From the NCBI RefSeq assembly GCF_030814215.1, contig NZ_JAUSUT010000001.1, positions 4,774,001 to 4,838,000 of the forward strand: a DNA stretch of 64,000 nt, given 5' to 3'. Below, piece by piece: positions 39,267 to 49,432 of the stretch; the stretch's first letter is position 1, and every line of letters starts with the position of its first letter. The DNA is from Amycolatopsis thermophila (lineage in GTDB: Bacteria; Actinomycetota; Actinomycetes; Mycobacteriales; Pseudonocardiaceae). The notes below the pieces were generated by a model. It saw only the letters and a list, made by a program, of their open reading frames with translations. It was not told the DNA's origin and did no database searches. Both the position numbers and the translations under genes were made by a program.

Positions 39267-41030
39267 GTGAGGTGGGAGAACCAACGCGCCGGCCGTGAAC
39301 CGCAGCTGCCCCTGCCCGGGCTGGTCCGGACGGTCACGTCACCGGAGTTCCGGGGCGTGACGTTCCACGAGGTCCACGCGCGTTCCGTGCTGAACAAGGT
39401 CCCGGGGCGGTCGATGGTCCCGTTCGACTGGACCGTCAACCCCTACCGCGGCTGCAGCCACGCCTGCACGTACTGCCTGGCCGGCGACACGCCGATCCTG
39501 ATGGCCGACGGGCGCACCCGGCCGCTGGCCGACCTGCGCGTCGGCGACGAGATCCAGGGCACCGAGGTCCGCGACGGCCACCGCCGCTACGTCACCACGA
39601 CGGTGCTCGCGCACTGGTCCACCGTGAAGCCCGCGCACCGGATCACCCTGCGGGACGGCACGAGCCTCGTCGCCAGCGGCGATCACCGGTTCCTCACCGC
39701 CGAGGGCTGGAAACACGTCACCGGACCGGACCGCCCGCACCTCCGGCCCGGCGACACGCTGGTCGGCACCGGCCGCTACGCCACGGCCCCGGTCGCCTCA
39801 CCGGCCTACCGGGAGGGTTACCTCGCGGGCCGGATCCGCGGCGAAACCCGGGGCGAGGACCCGCAGTGGCAGCAGGGTTTCCTCGCCGGTGTCTTCGACG
39901 AGTCGGGCACGTTCGCCCACGGCGACCTGCGGATCGCCGAGCCGGACCCGGAGGTCGCCGAGGCCGTGGCCCTCGCGCTGAAGAGCCTCGGGTTCGAGGT
40001 CGAGCACGCCGAGGACATCAGGCTGACCGGGGGGTTCCCGGCCGGCCTGCGGTTCCTGCACACCGTCGACCCCGCCCTGACCCGCAAGCGCGCCATCGCG
40101 GGCGAGCCGGTCGAGCCGCGCCCGGAGCTGGCCGTCGTCGCGGTCGAGGACCTCGGGCGGGAGCAGACCCTGTTCGACGTCACCACCGGCACCGGTGACT
40201 TCCTGGCCGACGGGGTGGTCAGCCACAACTGCTTCGCGCGCAAAACGCACACCTACCTCGACTTCGACGCGGGGCGCGACTTCGACACCCAGGTGGTCGT
40301 CAAGGTCAACGCGCCCGAGGTGCTGGCCGCCCAACTGCGCAAGCCGGGCTGGAAGCGTGAGCACGTCGCCATGGGCACCAACACCGACCCCTACCAGCGG
40401 GCCGAGGGCCGCTACCGCCTGATGCCCGGCATCATCCGCGCGCTGGCCGGCTCCGGCACGCCGTTCTCGATCCTCACCAAGGGCACCGTCCTGACCCGTG
40501 ACCTGCCGCTGCTGACCTCCGCCGCCGAGGACGTCGGCGTCGGCATGGCCGTGTCGATCGCCCTGCTCGACCGGGAGCTGCAGCGCAGTCTCGAACCCGG
40601 CACCCCGAGCCCCCGCGCGCGGCTGGACCTGGTCCGCCGCATCACCGACGCCGGCCTGCCCTGCCACGTGATGGTCGCCCCGGTGCTGCCCGGCCTGACC
40701 GACACCGAGGAGGCGCTGGACCCGCTGTTCGCCGAGATCGCCGCCGCCGGGGCCACCCGGGCCACCGTGCTCGCGCTGCACCTGCGGCCCGGCGCCCGTG
40801 AGTGGTTCGGCCGCTGGCTCGGCGCGCACCGGCCGGACCTGGCCGAGCGCTACCGCGAGATCTACGGCCGCGGCAGCTACGCCATGCCCGCCTACCGCCG
40901 GGCCCTGTCCGCGCGGGTCGCGCCCCTGCTGCGGCGGCACGGCCTGAACCGGCGGGAGGATTCGCACCGCCTGCCCGCGCCCCGGGAACCGGAGCGCCCG
41001 GCACCGGGCGAGCAGCTGAGCCTGCTGTAG
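39267..41030 (+). CDS. Rv2578c-family radical SAM protein interrupted by an intein
   Basis: 587-residue precursor. Start GTG 39267: it gives VRWENQ, like the MRW start of Rv2578c, and fits the leaderless promoter; GTG 39264 is possible. The radical SAM cluster motif CSHACTYC is split: after Tyr the 252-residue intein starts with its own Cys1, and the extein resumes with the +1 Cys in CFARKTH, so only splicing rebuilds the CxxxCxxC site. Downstream extein motifs (MGTNTDPYQRAEG, FSILTKGT, HVMVAPVLPGLTD) match SPL/Rv2578c-type radical SAM proteins. The Rv2578c gene is in the LexA regulon of M. tuberculosis, from memory, and an SOS box is seen here. Function unknown; DNA-repair-linked. Confidence 0.93.
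   Translation: MRWENQRAGREPQLPLPGLVRTVTSPEFRGVTFHEVHARSVLNKVPGRSMVPFDWTVNPYRGCSHACTYCLAGDTPILMADGRTRPLADLRVGDEIQGTEVRDGHRRYVTTTVLAHWSTVKPAHRITLRDGTSLVASGDHRFLTAEGWKHVTGPDRPHLRPGDTLVGTGRYATAPVASPAYREGYLAGRIRGETRGEDPQWQQGFLAGVFDESGTFAHGDLRIAEPDPEVAEAVALALKSLGFEVEHAEDIRLTGGFPAGLRFLHTVDPALTRKRAIAGEPVEPRPELAVVAVEDLGREQTLFDVTTGTGDFLADGVVSHNCFARKTHTYLDFDAGRDFDTQVVVKVNAPEVLAAQLRKPGWKREHVAMGTNTDPYQRAEGRYRLMPGIIRALAGSGTPFSILTKGTVLTRDLPLLTSAAEDVGVGMAVSIALLDRELQRSLEPGTPSPRARLDLVRRITDAGLPCHVMVAPVLPGLTDTEEALDPLFAEIAAAGATRATVLALHLRPGAREWFGRWLGAHRPDLAERYREIYGRGSYAMPAYRRALSARVAPLLRRHGLNRREDSHRLPAPREPERPAPGEQLSLL
39474..40229 (+). other. intein (252 residues) with degenerate LAGLIDADG endonuclease region
   Basis: Intein residue 1 is the Cys of CLAGDTPILMADGRTRPL (block A); block B is GTSLVASGDHRFLTAEGW; block F is LFDVTTGTGDFLADGVV; the last residues are His-Asn, followed by the +1 Cys of the extein. 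The usual nucleophiles for class 1 splicing (Cys1, block B His, C-terminal His-Asn, Cys+1) are present. The middle holds FLAGVFDESGTF and GYLAGRIRGE, two degraded LAGLIDADG-like motifs, so the endonuclease is probably inactive or shrunken. It sits exactly in the FeS motif of the host protein. Confidence 0.92.
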
Positions 41031-41135
41031 CAAAACCTGGTGGACTCGCCCCGCGGTGCGTTCGTTAGCCTCATACCGGCAGGAAAACGCCTGCTGACGC
41101 CACGAGCAGAACGCCTCGCAAGGAGAACAACCCCA

Positions 41136-42905
41136 GTGCTTCGCACCCACGACGCCGGCACCCTGCGTGCCGAGCACGCCGGCCAGATCGTCACGCTCAC
41201 CGGGTGGGTCGCCCGGCGTCGCGATCACGGCGGGGTGATCTTCATCGACCTGCGGGACGCGAGCGGCGTCGCCCAGGTGGTGTTCCGCGAGGGCGAGATG
41301 GCCGAGCGCGCCCACCAGCTGCGTTCCGAGTTCTGCGTCAAGGTCACCGGCGAGGTCTCCCGGCGTCCCGAGGGCAACGAGAACCCGGAGATCCCGACCG
41401 GCGCGATCGAGGTGCTGGCCACCGGCCTGGAGGTGCTGTCCGAGGCCGCCGTGCTGCCGTTCCCGATCGACGACCGCGTCGACGTCGGCGAGGAGGTGCG
41501 GCTCAAGTACCGCTACCTCGACCTGCGCCGCAGCGGCCCGGCCCGCGCGATCCGGCTGCGCAGCGAGGTCAGCCGCGCCGCCCGCGAAGTGCTGCACGGC
41601 CAGGGTTTCGTCGAGGTCGAGACCCCGACGATGACCCGCTCCACCCCGGAGGGCGCCCGCGACTTCCTGGTGCCGGCCCGGCTGCGCCCGGGCTCCTGGT
41701 ACGCGCTGCCGCAGTCGCCGCAGCTGTTCAAGCAGCTGCTCATGGTCGGCGGCCTGGAGCGGTACTACCAGATCGCGCGCTGCTACCGGGACGAGGACTT
41801 CCGCGCCGACCGGCAGCCGGAGTTCACCCAGCTCGACATCGAGATGAGCTTCGTCGACCAGGACGACGTGATCGCCGTCGGCGAGCAGGTCGTGTCGGCC
41901 CTGTGGAAGCTGATCGGCCACGACATCCCGCGCCCGATCACCCGCATGACCTACGCCGACGCGATGGCCAAGTACGGCACCGACAAGCCGGACCTGCGGT
42001 TCGGGCTCGAGCTGACCGACCTGACCGAGTACTTCGCCGACACCCCGTTCCGCGTCTTCCAGGCGCCCTACGTCGGTGCCGTCGTCATGCCCGGCGGTGG
42101 CGACCAGCCGCGCCGCCAGCTCGACGCGTGGCAGGAGTGGGCCAAGCAGCGCGGCGCCAAGGGCCTGGCCTACGTGCTCGTCGGCGAGGACGGCACGCTG
42201 TCCGGCCCGGTGGCCAAGAACATCTCCGAATCCGAGCGCGCGGGCCTGGCCGAGGCCGTCGGCGCCAAGCCCGGCGACTGCGTGTTCTTCGCCGCCAACA
42301 AGCCGAAGGAGGCCCGCGCCCTGCTCGGCGCGGCGCGCGTGGAGATCGGCCACCGGCTCGGCCTGATCGACGAGAGCGAGTGGTCGTTCGTGTGGGTCGT
42401 GGACGCGCCCCTGTTCGAGCCGGCCGACGAGACCGACGACGTCGCCGTGGGCTCGGGCAAGTGGACCGCGGTGCACCACGCCTTCACCTCGCCGACCCCG
42501 GAGTGGATCGACAAGTTCGAGACCGACCCGGGCAGCGCCCTGGCCTACGCCTACGACCTGGTCTGCAACGGCAACGAGATCGGCGGCGGCTCGATCCGTA
42601 TCCACCGCGCCGACGTGCAGAAGCGCGTGTTCGAGGTGATGGGCCTGTCGGAGGCCGAGGCGCAGGAGAAGTTCGGCTTCCTGCTCGACGCGTTCGCCTT
42701 CGGCGCCCCGCCGCACGGCGGCATCGCGTTCGGCTGGGACCGCATCGTGATGCTGCTGGCCGGGGCCGAGTCGCTGCGCGACGTCATCGCGTTCCCCAAG
42801 ACCGGCGGCGGGTACGACCCGCTGACCGGCGCGCCCGCCCCGATCACCGCGCAGCAGCGGCGGGAGGCTGGGGTTGACGCGAAGCCGCCCGCACCGAAGG
42901 GCTAG
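41136..42905 (+). CDS. aspS: aspartyl-tRNA synthetase
   Basis: 589 residues from the GTG at 41136; AAGGAG lies 11 nt upstream and the N-terminus [16 protein letters not shown] is the normal AspRS start. It has an N-terminal OB-fold anticodon-binding domain ([20 protein letters not shown]), class II motif 2 ([20 protein letters not shown]), a bacterial GAD insert (residues 290-410) and motif 3 ([13 protein letters not shown]). It charges tRNA-Asp in the cytosol. The DUF389 gene follows 3 bp later. Confidence 0.97.
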   Translation: MLRTHDAGTLRAEHAGQIVTLTGWVARRRDHGGVIFIDLRDASGVAQVVFREGEMAERAHQLRSEFCVKVTGEVSRRPEGNENPEIPTGAIEVLATGLEVLSEAAVLPFPIDDRVDVGEEVRLKYRYLDLRRSGPARAIRLRSEVSRAAREVLHGQGFVEVETPTMTRSTPEGARDFLVPARLRPGSWYALPQSPQLFKQLLMVGGLERYYQIARCYRDEDFRADRQPEFTQLDIEMSFVDQDDVIAVGEQVVSALWKLIGHDIPRPITRMTYADAMAKYGTDKPDLRFGLELTDLTEYFADTPFRVFQAPYVGAVVMPGGGDQPRRQLDAWQEWAKQRGAKGLAYVLVGEDGTLSGPVAKNISESERAGLAEAVGAKPGDCVFFAANKPKEARALLGAARVEIGHRLGLIDESEWSFVWVVDAPLFEPADETDDVAVGSGKWTAVHHAFTSPTPEWIDKFETDPGSALAYAYDLVCNGNEIGGGSIRIHRADVQKRVFEVMGLSEAEAQEKFGFLLDAFAFGAPPHGGIAFGWDRIVMLLAGAESLRDVIAFPKTGGGYDPLTGAPAPITAQQRREAGVDAKPPAPKG

Positions 42906-42908
42906 CCG

Positions 42909-43862
42909 GTGCTGCACCTGCGGGTCGTCACTCCGGCGGACACGACCGAGCGGGCGCTGGACGTGTTGCGGGACCGGCCGGGCACGGCGCACCTGATCGT
43001 GCACCGCGGCGCGGCCGTGTCCCCGGCCGGTGACCTGATCGAGGCGGACGTGGCCCGCGAGGCCGCGGACGAGGTCCTGGAAGCGTTGTGCGGCCTCGGC
43101 CTCGACCACAGCGGCGCGATCACGCTCGAAGCGCTCGACACCGCCCTGTCCGACGCGGCCGACCGAGCCGAGGCGACAGCGCCCGGTGAAGGTGCGGACG
43201 CGGTCGTCTGGCAGGAACTGGTGAACCGGACCGGCGAGGAGTCCCGGTTCAACGCCACGTTCCTGGCGTTCCTGACGATCGCGTGCCTGCTGGCCTCGGT
43301 CGGGATCGTGACGGACTCGCCGGTCACGATCGTCGGCGCGATGGTGGTCGGCCCGGAGTTCGGCCCCCTCGCGGCGATCGCGGTCGGGCTCGTGCTGCGC
43401 CGGTGGGACCTCGTGCGGCGCGCCGCGCTGGCGCTGGCGCTGGGGTTCCCGATCGCGATGCTGGTGACGGCCGGGGTGACGATGCTGACTTGGGTCATCG
43501 GGCTGCTGGATGTCAGCGGCTTCCGCGAGTCCCACGACGTGGACTTCGTCTACCGGGTCGGCTGGTACTCGCTGATCGTCGCGCTGCTCGCCGGTGCCGC
43601 CGGGATGTTGTCGATGACATCGGCGAAATCGGCCGCGCTGGTGGGGGTGTTCATCTCGGTCACGACCGTTCCGGCCGCCGGGTACGCGGTGGTCGCGGCG
43701 GTGGTGGGGGAGTGGTCGAAGGCGGCGCAGTCGTTCGGCCAGCTGGCGGTGAACCTCGCCGGGATCGTTGCGGCGGCGGCGGTCGTGTTGCTGGTGCGGC
43801 GGCGGAAACGCGCGTCCGTCACCGTGCGGCCGCTGCCGGAAGTGGAAAAATCGTTGTGGTGA
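42909..43862 (+). CDS. DUF389 family membrane protein
   Basis: 317 residues, GTG start. The N-terminal 100 residues are soluble (ALDVLRDRPGTAHLIVHRGA); the rest is about six helices with the DUF389 signature VGAMVVGPEFGPLAAIAVGL and the region SMTSAKSAALVGVFISVTTV. The family's job is unknown. The gene is probably co-transcribed with aspS. Confidence 0.88.
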   Translation: MLHLRVVTPADTTERALDVLRDRPGTAHLIVHRGAAVSPAGDLIEADVAREAADEVLEALCGLGLDHSGAITLEALDTALSDAADRAEATAPGEGADAVVWQELVNRTGEESRFNATFLAFLTIACLLASVGIVTDSPVTIVGAMVVGPEFGPLAAIAVGLVLRRWDLVRRAALALALGFPIAMLVTAGVTMLTWVIGLLDVSGFRESHDVDFVYRVGWYSLIVALLAGAAGMLSMTSAKSAALVGVFISVTTVPAAGYAVVAAVVGEWSKAAQSFGQLAVNLAGIVAAAAVVLLVRRRKRASVTVRPLPEVEKSLW

Positions 43863-43894
43863 GCGACGTTCGCCCGCTAGTAGGGTCGAAGGCG

Positions 43895-45364
43895 ATGACG
43901 GTGGACACTTCCCCAGGCACGGAGGACGACCAGGACCCGGTTGCCGCGGCTGTTCCGGTCAGCGGAACCGAGGCGGTTGACGCTGCCGTCCAGGCCGCCG
44001 AAACCGTGCTCACCCGGCGCTTCGGGAGCGCGATCGGGCTGGTGGACCCGGAGGCGCTGCCCGGCAGCGGGCCGGCGACGGTGGTCCGGGCGCGCATCGC
44101 CGCGTCCCCGTTCGGGCTGCCGCGCACGCTCGTGATCAAGCACTACCCGGAGGCGCCGCCGCGGGGCGTGGCCGACCCGTTCGCGCAGGAGGCGGTGAGC
44201 TACCAGCTGTTCACCGCGCTGCCCGCCGAGGACCGGATGTGCCCCGAGCTGCTGGCCCACGACGGGCCGCTGCGTGTGATCGTGATCGACGACCTGGGCC
44301 GCGCGCCCACCCTGTGGGACAAGCTCCGCGGCGACGACGCGCGCCTGGCCGAGCGTGCGCTGTTGTCGTGGGCGCGGTCGCTGGGCCGCCTGCACGCGAC
44401 GACCGCGGGCCGGGAGGCCGATTTCGAGGCGTTGCTGCGGCGGCTCGGCGGGTTCGTGCCGGACGAGGACACCACGCCGGCGGTGGCGTGCGCGCGCCTG
44501 CCGACGCTGCTGGAGGAGGCGGTGGGGGTCGGGACGCCGGACGAGGTGCGGGCGTACGCGGAGCGGGTGTGCGAGGCGTCGGCGGCGTCGTCGTACCGTG
44601 CCTTCAGCCCGGTGGACCTCAGCCCGGACAACAACCTGGTGACCAGCGGGGGTGTGCAGTTCCTGGATTTCGAGCGCGGGCTGGTGCGGGACGCGCTCGT
44701 GGACGCCGCCCACCTGCGCGTGCCGTTCGCGACGTGCGCGGACGCCCGCGCGCTGCCGACGGGCATGAGCGAGGCGATGGTCGCCGCGTGGAAGGCCGAG
44801 GTGTCCGGGGTGTGGCCGGCCCTGGCGGACAACGAAGTGCTCACCGCGCACCTGCTGGACCACCAGATGCTGCTCGTGTGGGTGACCACGTGGGCCGACC
44901 TCGGCGGGGCGGCCGTCGCGCCGGGGTGGCCGGCTTCGCTGGGGCGTGGGACTTCGGTGGGCCGGGCGACTTCGGCGGGGCGTGCGGCGTCGGCGGGGCA
45001 GGAGGTCTCGCCGGGCCGGGCGACTTCGGCGGGGCGGCCGGGGATGCCGGCAGCGCCCGGAGCCGGGGCGCCGGTCTCGTCGGAGCGGGCGCCTTCGCCG
45101 GCGCACGAGGTCTCGCCGGGTCTGGAGGTCTCGTCGGGCCGGGCGGCTTCGGCGGGGCGTGGTGCTACGCCGGGGAGCCGCGCGCGGGCCGGCGTCTCGT
45201 CCGGACGCGCGGCGGCGCTGGTGAGCTGGTGGAAGGACCTGGCCGTCTACGCCGAGCGCGGCGGGAAGGACGAGGTCGCCACCCACGCCCGCACGGTCGC
45301 GGCGGCGCTCGATGAGCGGTTCGGGCCCGGGCTGGAGTTGCCGCTGTACCCGGCGTTCCGCTGA
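43895..45364 (+). CDS. aminoglycoside-phosphotransferase-like kinase with low-complexity insert
   Basis: 489 residues. The kinase core has LVIKHYP (Lys), the catalytic-loop region SPVDLSPDNNLV (the usual His before Asp is missing) and VQFLDFERG for the metal-binding Asp. Between residues 346 and 434 a Ser/Ala/Gly-rich run (motifs SAGRATSAGRAA, EVSPG) interrupts the fold before ALVSWWKDLAVYAERG. Removing it gives a normal-length APH-type protein, so the insert is an in-frame repeat expansion. Substrate unknown. Confidence 0.8.
   Translation: MTVDTSPGTEDDQDPVAAAVPVSGTEAVDAAVQAAETVLTRRFGSAIGLVDPEALPGSGPATVVRARIAASPFGLPRTLVIKHYPEAPPRGVADPFAQEAVSYQLFTALPAEDRMCPELLAHDGPLRVIVIDDLGRAPTLWDKLRGDDARLAERALLSWARSLGRLHATTAGREADFEALLRRLGGFVPDEDTTPAVACARLPTLLEEAVGVGTPDEVRAYAERVCEASAASSYRAFSPVDLSPDNNLVTSGGVQFLDFERGLVRDALVDAAHLRVPFATCADARALPTGMSEAMVAAWKAEVSGVWPALADNEVLTAHLLDHQMLLVWVTTWADLGGAAVAPGWPASLGRGTSVGRATSAGRAASAGQEVSPGRATSAGRPGMPAAPGAGAPVSSERAPSPAHEVSPGLEVSSGRAASAGRGATPGSRARAGVSSGRAAALVSWWKDLAVYAERGGKDEVATHARTVAAALDERFGPGLELPLYPAFR
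44930..45195. repeat. in-frame low-complexity repeat inside the kinase-like gene
   Basis: Imperfect units around GGGCGACTTCGGCGGGGC and GAGGTCTCGCCGGG recur through this stretch and encode SAGR, EVSPG and similar runs. All lengths keep the frame open. It resembles a young minisatellite within a coding gene. Confidence 0.65.
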
Positions 45365-45626
45365 GGCGCGGCGCGCCGTTCCGCTGGGACATGGAGGTGT
45401 TCCACCGAGGCCAGAGTTTCGGTGTGGTGGGCAGTTCCGCGGTGGCCTAGCGTGTCGGTGTGGTGGGAGTTTCGCGGTGGCCTGGGGACCTTGGTGAGCC
45501 GCCGGGGACTTTGGTGAGCTGGGGACTTCGGTCAGCTGGGACTCCGGTGAGGCCGAGCCTTTCGGCGATCGCGAACCGCGGGTGTGGGCCGCCGCCTCGC
45601 CAATGGTGCAGCTAAGGGCGCCCCAC

Positions 45627-45921
45627 AATAGGTCCGTTCGCGGCCGTTCCAATGGCACTCCCGCTCGGTGGTGCGTGGGTTGGTCCGTTCGCGCGGCTAT
45701 CGATGGCCCTCTCGCGCGTGTTTGCTGCACCAGTGGTCCGCTCGCCGCCGCACCGCTGCTCCTTTCGTGTGTTCGTGTCGTGCCGCCACGTCCGGCCCAA
45801 CCGTTCCGCCGCCGTCGGCGCAACCGCTCCTCCGCGACTGGCGCAGAGGCGCCGCCACGAACGGTCCACTCGCCCTGCGCCGACGGGTCCAGAGGCGCCG
45901 CTACGAGTGGCCCGCTCGCCC
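45627..45921. repeat. second palindrome-cored repeat island
   Basis: Degenerate copies of the GGTCCGTTC core with core GG at 45631, 45682, 45735, 45863 and 45909 (steps of 51, 53, 128 and 46 bp), clearly related to the 52-bp array at 15559. The left flank (about 45380-45590) is G/T-rich and the right flank (about 45940-46160) C/A-rich, as in the first island. The whole 45365-46218 gap otherwise shows no gene I can support. Confidence 0.6.
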
Positions 45922-46218
45922 CGTGACGACCACCCGCTCGCCCCACCACTGCCGGCCAAGCGCCTACCACCCCCAACCCCAAGGCCACGAACCTCACCCT
46001 CCAACACACCCACCGCGCCCCAAGCCCCAGCCGACCCCTCAAGCCCCGACCCTCCCCTCCAGCCCCGGCACACCCCCCAAGCCACCCACCAACCGCCCAG
46101 GCACAAACACCCAGGCGCAACCGCCCAGGCGCAAACACCCAGACGTTCGCTGAGCCGTCCGGACCGTGTTACCCGGCGCTCACGTGGTGGGCGGGTCCAT
46201 CCCTGATGGTCTTCAGAC

Positions 46219-47070
46219 GTGACTGCGGTGCGTGAAGAATTCACCCAGACCCCCGATCCGCTTCCCCGCCGGGCCGCGCGCCTGGCCGTGCTCGGCGACT
46301 CGACCGCCGTGGGGCTCGGCGACCCGGTGCCCGGCGGCGCCTGGCGCGGTGTCGGCCCGTTGGTCGCCGCCGCGTTGGGCGTTCCGCCGTCCGGGTACCT
46401 CAACACCGCCTTCACCGGCGCCCGCATGCGCTGCGTGCGCACCGACCAGCTGCCCGCCGCGCTCGGGCACCGGCCCGATGTCGCCGTCGTGATCGTCGGC
46501 ATGAACGACACGCTCCGCTCGGACTTCGACGCCCCCGCGATGGCCCGCGACCTCGAACACGTGGTCACCTCCCTGCAGTCCGCCGGCGCCACCGTGGTCA
46601 CGATGCGCTTCCACGACCACAGCCGCGTCTTCCGGCTGCCCGGCCCGCTGCGCCGCGCCCTCACCGCCCGCATCACCGAACTGAACGACGTCATCGACGT
46701 CGTCACCCGCCGCCACGCCGCGGCCTGCCTCGACCTGGGCGCGCTGCCCGGCGCCTACGACCTGGCCGCCTGGAGCGTCGACCGGCTGCACCCGTCGGAG
46801 CTGGGCCACCGGCTCCTCGCGCGCGGTGTCACCGAACTCGTCGCCGCCGCCGGGATCGCCGTACCGGCACCGGTCAGCCTGGTCTGCTCCGGCGGCATCA
46901 CCCCGCGCACCATCGACCACGTCGGCTGGCTGGTCGTCAAGGGCATCCCGTGGCTGTGGCGCCGCGGCCGGGACCTGTTGCCCTACGCGGCCGCCATCGT
47001 CGCCCGCTCGATGGTGCGGTCTCGCCACGCCGAGCCCCTCGAGCTGGAACCCGCGCCCGTCGAGCAGTGA
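46219..47070 (+). CDS. SGNH/GDSL-type hydrolase
   Basis: 283 residues. Start GTG 46219 (46228 also possible; no strong ribosome site). The SGNH blocks are [12 protein letters not shown] (catalytic Ser), VIVGMNDTL (Asn) and [15 protein letters not shown] (Asp-x-x-His). The C-terminal 60 residues contain a hydrophobic stretch that may bind the membrane. SGNH members are esterases or lipases; substrate unknown. It follows the second repeat island and lies 28 bp before rarA. Confidence 0.85.
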   Translation: MTAVREEFTQTPDPLPRRAARLAVLGDSTAVGLGDPVPGGAWRGVGPLVAAALGVPPSGYLNTAFTGARMRCVRTDQLPAALGHRPDVAVVIVGMNDTLRSDFDAPAMARDLEHVVTSLQSAGATVVTMRFHDHSRVFRLPGPLRRALTARITELNDVIDVVTRRHAAACLDLGALPGAYDLAAWSVDRLHPSELGHRLLARGVTELVAAAGIAVPAPVSLVCSGGITPRTIDHVGWLVVKGIPWLWRRGRDLLPYAAAIVARSMVRSRHAEPLELEPAPVEQ

Positions 47071-47098
47071 CCGCCGCGTCCCGCATTACGGTGGAGGA

Positions 47099-48463
47099 GT
47101 GCAGGACGAACTCTTCACGGTGAATCCGGACCTGGAGCCACCACCGGAACGCGTGACGGAGCCCCGGACGGCGCCCGTCCCGCCGGGTTCGCCGCTCGCG
47201 GTGCGCATGCGCCCGCGCTCGCTGGACGAGGTGGTCGGGCAGCAGCACCTCCTCGGCGAAGGCGCCCCGCTGCGCCGGCTCGTCGAGGGCGCCGCGCCGG
47301 CGTCGGTGCTGCTCTACGGCCCGCCGGGCACCGGCAAGACCACGCTGGCGAACCTGGTCTCCACCGCCACCGGCCGCCGCTTCGTGGCCCTGTCCGCCCT
47401 GTCCGCGGGCGTCAAGGAGGTCCGCGGCGTCATCGAAGAGGCCCGGCGCCGCCGCAAGTACAACGCCGAGAACACCGTCCTGTTCATCGACGAGGTGCAC
47501 CGCTTCTCCAAGACCCAGCAGGACGCCCTTCTCGGCGCCGTCGAGGACCGGACCGTCCTCCTCGTCGCCGCCACCACCGAGAACCCGTCGTTCTCCGTCG
47601 TCTCGCCGCTGCTGTCCCGCTCGCTCGTGCTGCAGCTCAAGCCCCTCACCGACGACGACGTGCGCCTGCTGATCCGGCGGGCGATGACCGACGAGCGCGG
47701 GCTGAACGGCGAACTGGAGCTCACCGCCGAGGCCGAGGACCACCTAGTCCGCCTGGCCTCGGGTGACGCCCGCCGCGCCCTCACCGCCCTCGAAGCCGCC
47801 GCCGACGCCGCCGCGGTCACCGAGCACAAGACCGTCGACCTGCCGACCGTCGAGTCCACCGTGGACAAGGCCGCGGTGCGCTACGACCGCGACGGCGACC
47901 AGCACTACGACGTCATCAGCGCGTTCATCAAGTCCATCCGGGGGTCCGACGTGGACGCCGCGCTGCACTACCTGGCCCGGATGATCGAGGCGGGGGAGGA
48001 CCCGCGGTTCCTCGCGCGCCGCCTGGTCGTGCACGCCAGCGAGGACATCGGCATGGCCGACCCGACGGCGCTGCAGACCGCGGTCGCCGCCGCGCACGCG
48101 GTGCAGTTCATCGGCATGCCGGAGGGCAGGCTCGCGCTGGCCCAGGCCACCATCCACCTGGCCACGGCGCCGAAGTCGAACGCGGTCGTCACCGGTATCG
48201 ACGCCGCGCTCGCCGACGTCCGCGCGGGCCGGCTCGGCACCGTCCCGCCGCACCTGCGCGACGGTCACTACGCGGGCGCCGCCAAACTCGGCAACGCCCA
48301 GGGCTACCGCTACCCGCACGACGTGCCCGAGGGCGTGGTGGCCCAGCAGTACCCGCCGGACGAGGTGGTGGGCGTCGACTACTACCACCCGACGCAGCGC
48401 GGCGCCGAGCGCACGCTGTCCGAGCGCGTCCCCCGGCTGCGGCGGTCGGTGCGCGGCGGCTGA
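47099..48463 (+). CDS. rarA: replication-associated recombination protein A (AAA+ ATPase)
   Basis: 454 residues, GTG start with GGAGG just before it. Walker [15 protein letters not shown], Walker [20 protein letters not shown] and sensor region [12 protein letters not shown] are all intact, followed by the MgsA/RarA C-terminal tetramerisation domain ([21 protein letters not shown]). It acts on stalled replication forks and single-stranded DNA ends. It fits the conserved actinobacterial cluster with alaS, ruvX, mltG and aroE. Confidence 0.95.
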   Translation: MQDELFTVNPDLEPPPERVTEPRTAPVPPGSPLAVRMRPRSLDEVVGQQHLLGEGAPLRRLVEGAAPASVLLYGPPGTGKTTLANLVSTATGRRFVALSALSAGVKEVRGVIEEARRRRKYNAENTVLFIDEVHRFSKTQQDALLGAVEDRTVLLVAATTENPSFSVVSPLLSRSLVLQLKPLTDDDVRLLIRRAMTDERGLNGELELTAEAEDHLVRLASGDARRALTALEAAADAAAVTEHKTVDLPTVESTVDKAAVRYDRDGDQHYDVISAFIKSIRGSDVDAALHYLARMIEAGEDPRFLARRLVVHASEDIGMADPTALQTAVAAAHAVQFIGMPEGRLALAQATIHLATAPKSNAVVTGIDAALADVRAGRLGTVPPHLRDGHYAGAAKLGNAQGYRYPHDVPEGVVAQQYPPDEVVGVDYYHPTQRGAERTLSERVPRLRRSVRGG

Positions 48464-48488
48464 CCGCGTCCGGTGCCATCATCGGGGC

Positions 48489-49376
48489 ATGCCCGACACC
48501 GAAACCACAGTCGCCGTGCTCGGCACCGGGATCATGGGCCTGCCGATGGCCGCCAACCTCGCCGCCGCGGGCCTGACCGTCCAGGCGTGGAACCGCACCC
48601 GCGACAAGGCCGAGCCGCTGGAGGACAAGGGCTGCACCGTCGCCGCCACCCCCGCCGAGGCGGTCGCCGGCGCGGACTTCGTCCTCACCATGCTCAGCGA
48701 CGGCCAGGCCGTCCACGACGTTGTCGAGACCACACGCGGGGCCGTCCCCGCCGGCGCGGTGTGGCTGCAGACGAGCACCGTCGGTCCGGAGTGGACGACG
48801 AGACTGGCCGGCCTCGCCGCGGACCTGGATCTCCGCTTCGTCGACGCCCCTGTGCTCGGCACGCGCAAACCGGCCGAGGACGGCACGCTCGTCGTGCTGG
48901 CGTCCGGTCCGGACGACCTGCGGGAGCGCTGCGCGCCGGTGTTCGACGCGGTCGGCGGTCGCACGATGTGGATCGGCCCGGCCGGGGCGGGCAGCAGGCT
49001 CAAGCTCGCCGCGAACGCGTGGGTGCTGGCGCTGACCAACGGCACAGCCGAGAGCATCGCGCTGGCGCAGGCGCTCGGCGTCGACCCGAAGCTGTTCCTC
49101 GAGGCCATCTCCGGCGGCGCACTGGACGTGCCCTACGCCCACCTCAAGGGCGGCGCCATGATCGACGGCGAGTTCCCGCTGGCGTTCGCGGCCCGGCACG
49201 CGGCCAAGGACGCGCGGCTCGTCCTGGACGCCGCGGGCGGGGAAGTCGATCTCGCCGGCACCCGCGCCGCGCTGGCGCATCTGGACGCCGCGATCGCCGC
49301 CGGGCACGGCGACGAGGACATGGCGACGCTCGTCTACGGCCTGGCGGGAGGCCTGGAGGGGCCATCCAGCCGCTGA
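48489..49376 (+). CDS. 3-hydroxyisobutyrate dehydrogenase-family NAD(P) oxidoreductase
   Basis: 295 residues. N-terminal AVLGTGIMGLPMAANL is the NAD(P)-binding GxGxxG; the substrate region DAPVLGTRKPAEDGTL and the catalytic Lys in GSRLKLAANAWVLALTNGTA follow the beta-hydroxyacid dehydrogenase pattern. Likely reduces or oxidises a small beta-hydroxyacid; related imine reductases share this fold. It lies between rarA and the DUF948 gene. Confidence 0.9.
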   Translation: MPDTETTVAVLGTGIMGLPMAANLAAAGLTVQAWNRTRDKAEPLEDKGCTVAATPAEAVAGADFVLTMLSDGQAVHDVVETTRGAVPAGAVWLQTSTVGPEWTTRLAGLAADLDLRFVDAPVLGTRKPAEDGTLVVLASGPDDLRERCAPVFDAVGGRTMWIGPAGAGSRLKLAANAWVLALTNGTAESIALAQALGVDPKLFLEAISGGALDVPYAHLKGGAMIDGEFPLAFAARHAAKDARLVLDAAGGEVDLAGTRAALAHLDAAIAAGHGDEDMATLVYGLAGGLEGPSSR

Positions 49377-49432
49377 CGGCGACGCACGGTAACCTGACCG
49401 GCATTCACGCCGCTAGCACCCGAGGAGGGCCC

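Noticed and set aside
39474-40229. Transposon or sequencing artefact in the radical SAM gene
   Set aside because: All intein splicing blocks and the +1 Cys are present and the frame is kept, so an intein explains it fully.
39798-43535. 1245-residue minus-strand ORF
   Set aside because: It is antisense to the radical SAM, aspS and DUF389 genes; it is the high-GC shadow of their codon bias and has no family features.
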